DNA of 10,178 nucleotides, from assembly GCA_964522605.1 (NCBI GenBank), contig CAZFWV010000248.1, forward strand, positions 1 through 10,178, written 5' to 3'. The number at the start of each line of letters is the position of its first letter. Positions within the stretch are counted from its first letter, which is position 1. The notes below the pieces were generated by a model, which saw only the letters and a program-made list of their open reading frames with translations, did no database searches and was not told the origin of the DNA. This document shows, piece by piece, positions 1 to 5,761 of this stretch. This DNA comes from CAVZLD01 sp964522605 (GTDB lineage: Bacteria; Planctomycetota; Planctomycetia; Pirellulales; Pirellulaceae). The position numbers were made by a program, and so were the translations under genes.

Positions 1-67
1 GAAACACAACTCAACCCTGCCGCATGATAGAATCTGCTCCGCCCGACAAGAAATTACCGTTAGCAGT

Positions 68-103
68 GCAGAGTGCGCAAAGGCGCGGAGGTCCGCAGAG
101 AAG
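68..103. repeat. Single arm of the GCAGAG 9-nt periodic repeat
   Basis: Four consecutive 9-nt units can be read here: GCAGAGTGC, GCAAAGGCG, CGGAGGTCC, GCAGAGAAG. They align without gaps to the right arms of the complete inverted repeats at 4746-4845 and 10014-10113. No matching left arm is seen in positions 1-67, so this is a solitary or decayed half element. It ends 66 nt before the start codon of the GH38 gene, so it may lie in that gene's leader or behind an upstream gene outside the window. Confidence 0.7.
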
Positions 104-159
104 GAGCGGTTGCGAGAGGGACGATATTGAGGGAATACTTCGCGAGTGCTTTAAAGAGC

Positions 160-164
160 GAGGA
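160..164 (+). promoter_or_regulatory. Ribosome binding site of the GH38 gene
   Basis: GAGGA lies 5 nt before the ATG at 170. It supports that start over downstream methionines, together with the complete signal peptide that this start gives. Confidence 0.6.
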
Positions 165-169
165 ATCTT

Positions 170-3127
170 ATGTACCGAATAACGTGCTTTCGCCTGGTGT
201 GCCTTGTAATGGGCATTGCGTTCTCCGCATCCGCATCTGCACAAGAGGAAGTGTCAACAGACCACATAGCGATCAAGAACCTGGACCTTCGCATCTCGCT
301 GCTTGTCCCCAAGGCCGTGGCTGCGGAGGAAGATGCCATTCCTCAGCCGCAGGCAACGCTGCTTGTGGCCTTCGATTCGCCCGAACTCAGTGAAGCAACT
401 CTGTCGTTGACTTCCGATGCATGGTCGCAGCCGATCAGCAAGGCGGTTGGCTCCATCCCGGAGGGTCGGCAGACGTTGGAATTTCGCGTGCCGCTACCCG
501 ATCATGCAATTCCGGTCCGATTGAAAGTCGATTCGCCCCAAGGGCAATGGCAGTCGGAGCCGGTTGATGTTCAGCCTCCCCCTTTGTGGACGGTCTATCT
601 GGTTCAGCACACGCACACCGACATCGGCTACACGCGACCACAGACCGAGATTTTGCCCGAACATCTGCGGTACATCGACTACGCACTCGATTATTGCGAT
701 TTGACCGACGACTATCCTCGTGAGGCGCAGTTTCACTGGACATGCGAGACTTCGTGGGCCGTTCGCGAATACCTGAAACGTCGACCAGCGGAGCAGATTG
801 CGCGGTTGAAGAAGCGGGTAGCCGAGGGGCGGATCGAGATCTGCGGATTGATGTTGAATATGTCGGAACTTGCCAGCGAGAGTTCGCTCGCGGCGCTGCT
901 GCGGCCACTCGACACGATCGAAGGCCAACTCGGCATCTCGGTGCGAACCGCAATGCAGAACGATGTCAACGGGGCCGGATGGTGTCTGCCTGATTACATG
1001 GACAGCATCGGATTGCGCTACTTGACAATGGGGATCAATCGAACGCGATCGATCCTGCCCTTCGACAAGCCCACTACGTTCTGGTGGGAATCCCCTTCCG
1101 GCAAACGCGTCCTGGCCTACCGCGCGGACCACTACATGACAGCCAATTTCTGGAAGATCCACGAGGGAGATGCGGACGCGTTTCAGGATGGTCTGGAGAA
1201 GTACCTGGCGTCCTTGCAGGATCGGGGTTACCCGTTCGATCGGGTGAGCGTTCAGTTTTCGGGGTACTTTACTGACAACTCACCACCGGCCGCGATTGAA
1301 TGTGACATCGTGAAGGCTTGGAATGACAAATTCGCCTGGCCACGTCTGCAGATGGCAACGGCACAAGAGTTTCTTTCCTGGGTTGAACAGCAACACAGCG
1401 ACGAATTGCCGGTGCACCGTCAGGCTTGGCCCGATTGGTGGACGGACGGTTTTGGATCTGCTGCCAGAGAAACAGCGGCCGCACGGGAAACCGAGTCATC
1501 GATGCAGGTCAGCCACGGCTTGCTCGCCATGGCCTCCATTCTGGGAACTCCGATCAGCCCACAGGCGATGCAGCGAGCCGCTTCGATTCAGGACGACTTG
1601 CTCTTCTACCACGAGCACACGTACGGCGCGGCGGAGAGTATCAGCGATCCGCTCGCTGAGAATTCGCAGGTTCAATGGGGCGAGAAGGCGGCCTATGTCT
1701 GGTCGGCGGTGAAGGAGTCCGCAATGCTGCGCGAGGAAGCCTTTGGATTGCTTCAGGATCACCTGCCACGCGGTGATACACCGACCTTAGCGATTGTCAA
1801 CACGCTCAACTGGCAACGTAGCGGTTTGGTGCGTGTCTTCATTGATCACGAGATCTTACCTCCCGATCGCAGTTTTCGCATTCTCGACGGCGATCAGGCG
1901 TTACCGGCACAACCGTTGCAGCGTCGAGCGGAAGGAACGTACTGGGCGATCTGGGTGCCGGACGTGCCTCCGCTTGGCTACAAAATCCTCCGCATCGAAT
2001 CCGGAAAGGAACCCCAGCCAGAAAGCTCCGTCGCTGAGATCTCGCAAACACTAGAGAACCGCGATTACAGAATTGTGCTCGATGATCAGCGCGGCGCGAT
2101 CGCGAGTCTGATCGACAAGGAAACAGGAGCTGAACTCGTTGATGCTTCGTCCGATTGGGGACTCGGTCAGTGCGTTTATGAAACGATGCCCCAAGATCGC
2201 AAGATGGAACCGGACCGTTTCCGACGTACTTCCTTGCGCAACGTGAAGGTCACACCAGGTGCGAGCGGCCCGATCTGGAAAAGTCTAGTGATCACCGGAG
2301 ATCTCGATGGGTGTGACGAGAAGGAGGGCTTTCGCGGCGAGATCCGACTGTATGAGCCCGAGAAGCGAATTGAGCTTCACTTCGCTGTTCGCAAGTTGCC
2401 AGTCGAAGACCCCGAAGCCGTCTATGTTGTGTTCCCCTTCGCTGCTAACGACTGGAATATGCTGTATGAAGCACAAGGTGGTTGTGTCGTCCCCGGACAA
2501 GACCAGATTCCCGGTTCCAGTTCCGATTGGCAGACGCTGCAAAGCTTCATCAGTGTGCATGACGCCGATCGCCAAATCATTCTAAGTAGCGAACAGGCAC
2601 CACTCGTCCAGCTTGGCGACTTCAACCTCGGCAAATGGATGCCGGTAACGAAGGTCGAACGACCGCACATCTATTCGTGGGTGATGAACAATTACTGGTT
2701 CACAAATTTCCGGGCTGTCCAGGAAGGCGTCTTTCAGTGGCACTATTGCCTGACAACGCGCCCGGGAACGAGTCGTACCGATGCAACGCGATTCGGCTGG
2801 AATTCCCGTGTGCCCCTGGCAACACGCGTCCTTCCACCGGCCGCGGGGAAATCCGGTCAGGCTCCGCGAACCCTGTCGACCATCGAGATCCGAGTGCCCA
2901 ACATCCTGATCCTCGAAACGCGACCGACAAAAGACGGGTCGGCCATTTTCGTGCACCTGCGCGAACTAGAAGGGCGGTCGACGACAATCTCGCCGGAGGA
3001 CGTCACGACGTGCACGTCGATTCAGAACGTCGAAGCCGTGAATGTGATCGGGCGATATCTTCGGTCCGATGTGCAGGAGGTCGTTCTGGAACCTTACGAA
3101 GCCAAATGGATTCGGGTGGAGTTTTGA
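170..3127 (+). CDS. Exported GH38-type glycoside hydrolase (alpha-mannosidase-like)
   Basis: A 985-residue protein, probably a metal-dependent retaining glycosidase acting outside the cytoplasm. Residues 1-24 form a signal peptide with a hydrophobic core and an ASA|QEE cleavage site. A short beta-rich stretch follows. The catalytic GH38-type domain starts near residue 140 with HTHTDIGYT; H149 and D151 match the HxD zinc ligands of the family (HxDxGW in known enzymes). D265 in QNDVNG is the likely nucleophile and a further zinc ligand, and the HEH at 481-483 is a candidate for the last ligand. From about 560 to the end the protein is beta-rich, with the GxIxSLxDKxxGxEL pattern typical of GH38 C-terminal domains near 640-655. 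The length fits the family, and I see no frameshift or truncation. It stands alone, with no transporter or sugar regulator beside it. The substrate cannot be read from sequence; alpha-mannosidase is the family default and this branch may differ. Confidence 0.85.
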   Translation: MYRITCFRLVCLVMGIAFSASASAQEEVSTDHIAIKNLDLRISLLVPKAVAAEEDAIPQPQATLLVAFDSPELSEATLSLTSDAWSQPISKAVGSIPEGRQTLEFRVPLPDHAIPVRLKVDSPQGQWQSEPVDVQPPPLWTVYLVQHTHTDIGYTRPQTEILPEHLRYIDYALDYCDLTDDYPREAQFHWTCETSWAVREYLKRRPAEQIARLKKRVAEGRIEICGLMLNMSELASESSLAALLRPLDTIEGQLGISVRTAMQNDVNGAGWCLPDYMDSIGLRYLTMGINRTRSILPFDKPTTFWWESPSGKRVLAYRADHYMTANFWKIHEGDADAFQDGLEKYLASLQDRGYPFDRVSVQFSGYFTDNSPPAAIECDIVKAWNDKFAWPRLQMATAQEFLSWVEQQHSDELPVHRQAWPDWWTDGFGSAARETAAARETESSMQVSHGLLAMASILGTPISPQAMQRAASIQDDLLFYHEHTYGAAESISDPLAENSQVQWGEKAAYVWSAVKESAMLREEAFGLLQDHLPRGDTPTLAIVNTLNWQRSGLVRVFIDHEILPPDRSFRILDGDQALPAQPLQRRAEGTYWAIWVPDVPPLGYKILRIESGKEPQPESSVAEISQTLENRDYRIVLDDQRGAIASLIDKETGAELVDASSDWGLGQCVYETMPQDRKMEPDRFRRTSLRNVKVTPGASGPIWKSLVITGDLDGCDEKEGFRGEIRLYEPEKRIELHFAVRKLPVEDPEAVYVVFPFAANDWNMLYEAQGGCVVPGQDQIPGSSSDWQTLQSFISVHDADRQIILSSEQAPLVQLGDFNLGKWMPVTKVERPHIYSWVMNNYWFTNFRAVQEGVFQWHYCLTTRPGTSRTDATRFGWNSRVPLATRVLPPAAGKSGQAPRTLSTIEIRVPNILILETRPTKDGSAIFVHLRELEGRSTTISPEDVTTCTSIQNVEAVNVIGRYLRSDVQEVVLEPYEAKWIRVEF

Positions 3128-3205
3128 CGCATTTCGACGGGATCGCGTGCTTTGCCTGGACGCAGCTCGGGCTGACATTGGACGTCCGCGGTTTGGCCGG
3201 AAGAA

Positions 3206-3312
3206 GGAACCACGGATCCGACGGATACGACGGATTTCAATTGATTGAGTCGAGACGCATTCGCCCCGGCGGATCTGTGAGAATCCGTATCATCCGTGCC
3301 ATCCGTGGTTCC
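3206..3312. repeat. ACGGAT inverted repeat, copy 1
   Basis: Two 31-nt arms (3206-3236 and 3282-3312) are inverted around a 45-nt loop. Each arm is GGAACC followed by three ACGGAT hexamers separated by 3-nt spacers, so the period is 9 nt. By hand comparison 25 of 31 positions match between the left arm and the reverse complement of the right. All six mismatches fall in the two spacer triplets, so the hexamers are kept while the spacers drift. It begins 78 nt after the stop codon of the GH38 gene and could fold at the 3' end of that transcript. No T-tract follows it. Confidence 0.8.
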
Positions 3313-3371
3313 CTCCTCAAGCATCGCATCCATCCCGTCATTCTTCGTGTTGTCGCAGACGGGCCGCGGAG

Positions 3372-3388
3372 CACTGGCAGAGCCAGTG
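3372..3388. repeat. CACTGGC-AGA-GCCAGTG hairpin
   Basis: A 7-bp perfect palindrome with a 3-nt AGA loop. The same unit starts again 63 nt downstream at 3435, where the assembly gap cuts it, and recurs complete at 3590 and in inverted orientation at 3630. Compact, GC-rich and intergenic, it resembles a REP-type element. Confidence 0.75.
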
Positions 3389-3392
3389 GCAC

Positions 3393-3447
3393 CCACGTAA
3401 AGCACTGGAAGAGATAAAGGGATCTCATGTAAAGCACTGGCAGAGCC
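3393..3447 (+). repeat. 55-nt direct repeat left of assembly gap 1
   Basis: Identical base for base to 3548-3602 on the other side of the N run. It covers CCACGTAAAGCACTGG through the first part of a CACTGGC hairpin. The exact 55-nt length, seen also at the second gap, points to a shared k-mer at contig ends and not to a biological duplication. Confidence 0.85.
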
Positions 3448-3547
3448 NNNNNNNNNNNNNNNNNNNNNNNNNNNNNNNNNNNNNNNNNNNNNNNNNNNNN
3501 NNNNNNNNNNNNNNNNNNNNNNNNNNNNNNNNNNNNNNNNNNNNNNN
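3448..3547. other. Assembly gap of 100 N
   Basis: A run of exactly 100 N, the usual default for a gap of unknown length. The same 55 nt sits on both sides, so the true gap may be absent, with the two flanks being one sequence. Alternatively, extra copies of the local hairpin repeat could be missing here. Confidence 0.95.
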
Positions 3548-3602
3548 CCACGTAAAGCACTGGAAGAGATAAAGGGATCTCATGTAAAGCACTGGCAGAG
3601 CC
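3548..3602 (+). repeat. 55-nt direct repeat right of assembly gap 1
   Basis: Exact copy of 3393-3447; see that entry. If the two copies are one, the spacer between the GH38 and PEP-CTERM genes is 155 nt shorter than shown. Confidence 0.85.
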
Positions 3603-3646
3603 AGTGGCAACCACGCGGATTCTGTGTGCCACTGGCTCTGCCAGTG
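3590..3646. repeat. Compound hairpin made of two CACTGGC palindromes
   Basis: A perfect 20-nt inverted repeat, arms 3590-3609 and 3627-3646, encloses a 17-nt loop. Each arm contains the 17-nt palindrome CACTGGCAGAGCCAGTG or its complement. The locus can therefore fold either as one 20-bp stem or as two small 7-bp hairpins. The pair-of-palindromes layout is that of REP/BIME-like elements. No terminator T-tract follows. Confidence 0.8.
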
Positions 3647-3954
3647 ACTTTTCAAGACAAGTCAGTATCGCTTGAGCATTCTTCGCCTGCGCACTCCGCA
3701 CAACTAACACAATCGAAAGCTGATGCGACGTTGCTTGATCAAGGAAGCAAAGAGTTCGGCTGCGAATCTGGTATTCTCTCCCAAATCAATTCATGCGCAC
3801 GAACACGCAGCAGACGAACGAATGATTGCGCTCGTGGGACAATCACGTCATGAGTATTGCCAGCGATCGACCGGCAATTAGAGTGAGATAGATACACCTC
3901 GTCCGGCGCATTCGTCGCGGACTGTTTCTCAGCTTCTCGTCGGGAGCAACCTAC
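3647..3954. other. Spacer without a recognisable gene
   Basis: About 300 nt before the PEP-CTERM gene. Short open frames exist (for example 3626-3853 on the plus strand), but they have no domain, no credible ribosome site, and run into the hairpin repeat. I see no tRNA, no clear -35/-10 pair and no terminator. The promoter of the PEP-CTERM gene should lie here. Confidence 0.5.
3942..3946 (+). promoter_or_regulatory. Ribosome binding site of the PEP-CTERM gene
   Basis: GGGAG is 8 nt before the ATG at 3955. The alternative ATG at 4015, directly before the hydrophobic core, has no comparable site, so the longer form is preferred. Confidence 0.5.
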
Positions 3955-4641
3955 ATGCGTGCGTTGTCGATCGTCATGCCATTCGTGTCGAGTCAGGCAC
4001 GATTCTCACAGACTATGCGAATGACGTTTGCCGGTCTGCTGTTGGCTGGCTCGGTGCAGATTTTGTCCGCAGACATCGTCATCACACCAACCGCACCCAG
4101 TAAGAGCCTGGACAACGTTACGTTCGGACCAAATGGTCCTGCTGCCTATTCGCAGACGGGTGAGATCGGCAGCAAATCAGGGTTCTTCCTGACCGCAACT
4201 TCGGACCTGCAAATCACCAGTAAAGGGTCGAACTCACTGATCCCGGACTTGGGTCCCTCGCTCGGTTCAACGATGACGCTGACGCCAACGAATTTCCTGG
4301 GATTTGGCACAATCAGCCTGAACTACGATGCGTGTCATTTGAACAGCCTGTTGCCCGACGTGCAGGTAACGGTTGAGTCTCTCAACTCGGGAACGGTCGT
4401 TCAGCAATTGAACTGGGAGGGCTCGCAACCTCAGCGCATATTGATCCACGCCACGATGGGTGAGATCATCGATAAGATCATCATCGAACCGATCAACGGC
4501 GTTGAGATTCAGGGTGCCAAGCAGATTCGTGTGGACTCGTCCACCATCGCGGTTCCAGAACCGAGCAGTTTTCTCGCCTGTTCGCTTATTCTGGGCCTGA
4601 CCGCCATCGGGCATCGGCTGCGCCGCCGCTTTCGAAGCTGA
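3955..4641 (+). CDS. Secreted PEP-CTERM domain protein of unknown function
   Basis: A 228-residue protein. The N-terminus is a long, basic signal peptide: about 22 polar residues, then a hydrophobic core near 23-37 and a likely SA|D cleavage after residue 39. The middle (about 40-199) is a beta-prone, Ser/Thr/Asn-rich secreted region with no family I recognise. The C-terminus is a canonical PEP-CTERM sorting signal: VPEPSS at 200-205, one hydrophobic membrane segment (about 206-219) and an Arg-rich tail (HRLRRRFRS). In the known system an exosortase removes this tail and the protein goes to the envelope or extracellular matrix; no exosortase gene is in the window. The coding density of signals at both ends shows the gene is complete. 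An internal start at 4015 would give a more usual signal peptide length, but the ribosome site supports 3955. The gene is monocistronic by spacing. Confidence 0.85.
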   Translation: MRALSIVMPFVSSQARFSQTMRMTFAGLLLAGSVQILSADIVITPTAPSKSLDNVTFGPNGPAAYSQTGEIGSKSGFFLTATSDLQITSKGSNSLIPDLGPSLGSTMTLTPTNFLGFGTISLNYDACHLNSLLPDVQVTVESLNSGTVVQQLNWEGSQPQRILIHATMGEIIDKIIIEPINGVEIQGAKQIRVDSSTIAVPEPSSFLACSLILGLTAIGHRLRRRFRS

Positions 4642-4707
4642 AGGCTGGTCGCCGCGTCTTTTCCTGAAGGTCGCGCGTAGCCGAGGTGCGCATCTTCCTA
4701 GCTAAAG

Positions 4708-4721
4708 CGCATTTCAAAACC
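4708..4721 (+). repeat. Short 14-nt repeat, copy 1
   Basis: CGCATTTCAAAACC occurs here and again at 10132-10145 in the same orientation. Both copies lie within 30 nt of a GCAGAG inverted repeat, but on opposite sides of it. It may be the trace of a separate intergenic repeat. Confidence 0.45.
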
Positions 4722-4745
4722 ATCATTCGGAAGGGCGAGGAGTTA

Positions 4746-4845
4746 CTTTGCGGCCCTCCGCGTCTCTGCGAGCTCTGCGTTTAGATGAATCTGCAACAGT
4801 TCCAATTGAAACGCAGGGTCCGCCAAGACGCAAAGGACCGCAGAG
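4746..4845. repeat. GCAGAG inverted repeat, copy 1 (100 nt)
   Basis: Two 37-nt arms, 4746-4782 and 4809-4845, are inverted around a 26-nt loop. The arms are built from 9-nt units of the CTCTGCGNN / CGCAGAGNN type. By hand, 28 of 37 positions match between the left arm and the reverse complement of the right, and the left arm matches the corresponding arm of the copy at 10014-10113 at 33 of 37. It sits between the convergent PEP-CTERM and ACT genes, where a bidirectional transcript-end structure would be expected; that role is inferred. Confidence 0.8.
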
Positions 4846-4871
4846 TGAGGTTCTGCCTCAGCCTCTCAACG

Positions 4872-4881
4872 CCACCGGTGG
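4872..4881. other. Small palindrome CCACCGGTGG
   Basis: A perfect 10-nt palindrome 22 nt beyond the stop codon of the ACT gene, read in that gene's direction. It has no loop and no T-tract, so it is a weak terminator candidate at best; a protein site or chance is equally possible. Confidence 0.2.
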
Positions 4882-4903
4882 ATCTACCCTTTAGCCAGCC
4901 AGC

Positions 4904-5326
4904 TCACTCTGATTTCAAGGTCGCCAGGGCACGCTCGGCATCCGCGTCGGTATCGAGCCCGATGTAGAGGATGAACCGTGATCCGATGACCGCCGCGGAA
5001 AAGCCGCGCAGGTTGATGCCGGCATCCGACAGTTTGGTGGCGATGTGGGCAGCGACGCCGGGCTCGTTAGCACCCTCCACTCGCACCGAATGGAGATTTC
5101 GGGTGACACTGAAGCCCAGTGTCGTCGCCGCCGCAATCTCGGCATCGCCCCGGAGCGGAGTGAGAAAAACGACGCCGCTCCCAGGTGTCTCCGCAGCACG
5201 CCGCGCCAGGACAAAGTCCAGATCTGCGCCGGCTTCCCGAAGGGAGTTCAGCATCTGAGCCAGAGCACCCGGCTGATCCTTGATACTTGCCGCCCACACG
5301 TCCACGCGTTCCACTAGGATTTCCAT
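4904..5326 (-). CDS. Small protein with two ACT domains
   Basis: A 140-residue cytoplasmic protein made of two ACT-type ligand-binding domains and nothing else. Domain 1 covers about residues 5-65, with the DQPGALAQML turn-helix at 17-26. Domain 2 covers about 78-140, with NEPGVAAHIATKL at 87-99 followed by DAGINL. The PG after an acidic residue and the following helix are the hallmark of ACT domains, which usually bind amino acids and regulate metabolic enzymes. No enzyme domain is attached, so a stand-alone regulatory role is inferred; ligand and partner are unknown. The frame is open further upstream to 5479, but the ATG at 5326 is chosen because GGAAGG precedes it by 7 nt and the upstream residues do not resemble a protein family and overlap the 55-nt flank of the assembly gap. 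It is divergent from the histidine kinase gene. Confidence 0.8.
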   Translation of the reverse strand: MEILVERVDVWAASIKDQPGALAQMLNSLREAGADLDFVLARRAAETPGSGVVFLTPLRGDAEIAAATTLGFSVTRNLHSVRVEGANEPGVAAHIATKLSDAGINLRGFSAAVIGSRFILYIGLDTDADAERALATLKSE

Positions 5327-5333
5327 GGTTTCG

Positions 5334-5341
5334 CCTTCCTT
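5334..5341 (-). promoter_or_regulatory. Ribosome binding site of the ACT gene
   Basis: AAGGAAGG on the minus strand ends 7 nt before the ATG at 5326 and decides that start over upstream ATGs in the same frame. Confidence 0.65.
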
Positions 5342-5451
5342 CTGGTAAGAGGTTCGCGAACCTTGGCAATCGTCCGACGCGTTCTCGGTCTGCACGTTCC
5401 TTGTTGCCCCCGGACGATCACAAGGAACCGCTATTCTGGAAACCAATGTAA

Positions 5452-5506
5452 GTATTTCACTCAAGGGTTTTCGGTGCAAGGTGCGGGCGAAATGGATAGA
5501 ATGGAA
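5452..5506 (+). repeat. 55-nt direct repeat left of assembly gap 2
   Basis: Identical to 5607-5661 across the N run, from GTATTTCACTCAAGGG to the last base before the gap. Same length as the flank repeats of the first gap, in unrelated sequence. Confidence 0.85.
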
Positions 5507-5606
5507 NNNNNNNNNNNNNNNNNNNNNNNNNNNNNNNNNNNNNNNNNNNNNNNNNNNNNNNNNNNNNNNNNNNNNNNNNNNNNNNNNNNNNNNNNNNNNN
5601 NNNNNN
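5507..5606. other. Assembly gap of 100 N
   Basis: Exactly 100 N between two identical 55-nt sequences. The likely explanation is two contigs that overlap by one assembly k-mer and were joined by a scaffolder with a default gap. The real sequence is then probably continuous. Confidence 0.95.
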
Positions 5607-5661
5607 GTATTTCACTCAAGGGTTTTCGGTGCAAGGTGCGGGCGAAATGGATAGAATGGAA
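5607..5661 (+). repeat. 55-nt direct repeat right of assembly gap 2
   Basis: Exact copy of 5452-5506; see that entry. It lies 100 nt before the kinase start codon. Confidence 0.85.
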
Positions 5662-5749
5662 TGTGCACATGGCGGCAGAGATTGTCCCGAGGGAGCTCGC
5701 CGGTCGAAATTTCCAGTCAGCTCGTCTTCTTTTTCAGCGATGACCTCAG

Positions 5750-5756
5750 AAGGAGG
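5750..5756 (+). promoter_or_regulatory. Ribosome binding site of the kinase gene
   Basis: AAGGAGG, a near-perfect Shine-Dalgarno sequence, is 5 nt before the GTG at 5762. It fixes a GTG start for the kinase gene. Confidence 0.75.
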
Positions 5757-5761
5757 CCCTC

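Larger units (their letters stand above)
5327..5761. promoter_or_regulatory. Divergent spacer between ACT and kinase genes
   Basis: This must hold the promoters of both genes. I cannot name a convincing -35/-10 pair. It is the one spacer in the window free of the intergenic inverted repeats. Its real length is uncertain because it contains the second N gap; merging the duplicated 55-nt flank would leave about 280 nt. Confidence 0.4.

Noticed and set aside
11..244. 77-codon minus-strand frame at the window start
   Set aside because: It crosses the 9-nt repeat arm and the start of the GH38 gene on the opposite strand, with no ribosome site or recognisable domain.
2635..3417. 260-codon plus-strand frame overlapping the GH38 3' end
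   Set aside because: It is the +1 shadow of the GH38 gene extended through the ACGGAT repeat; no domain is recognisable, and the GH38 frame carries the family motifs.
3371..3646. CRISPR array
   Set aside because: The repeated unit is a short palindrome with irregular spacing and partly inverted orientation, there are no unique spacers of constant length, and no cas gene is present.
3237..3710. Minus-strand open frames across the first N gap
   Set aside because: They are built from hairpin repeats and Ns, and the duplicated 55-nt flank makes the frame meaningless.
3128..3954. Insertion sequence between the GH38 and PEP-CTERM genes
   Set aside because: No transposase frame, no terminal inverted repeats bounding an open frame, and no target-site duplication that can be separated from the assembly artefact.
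4785..4967. 60-codon plus-strand frame
   Set aside because: It lies in the loop and right arm of the GCAGAG repeat and runs antisense into the ACT gene.
5327..5479. Extending the ACT protein to an upstream ATG at 5479
   Set aside because: The extra 51 residues show no family resemblance and overlap the gap-flank sequence; a good ribosome site stands before the ATG at 5326.
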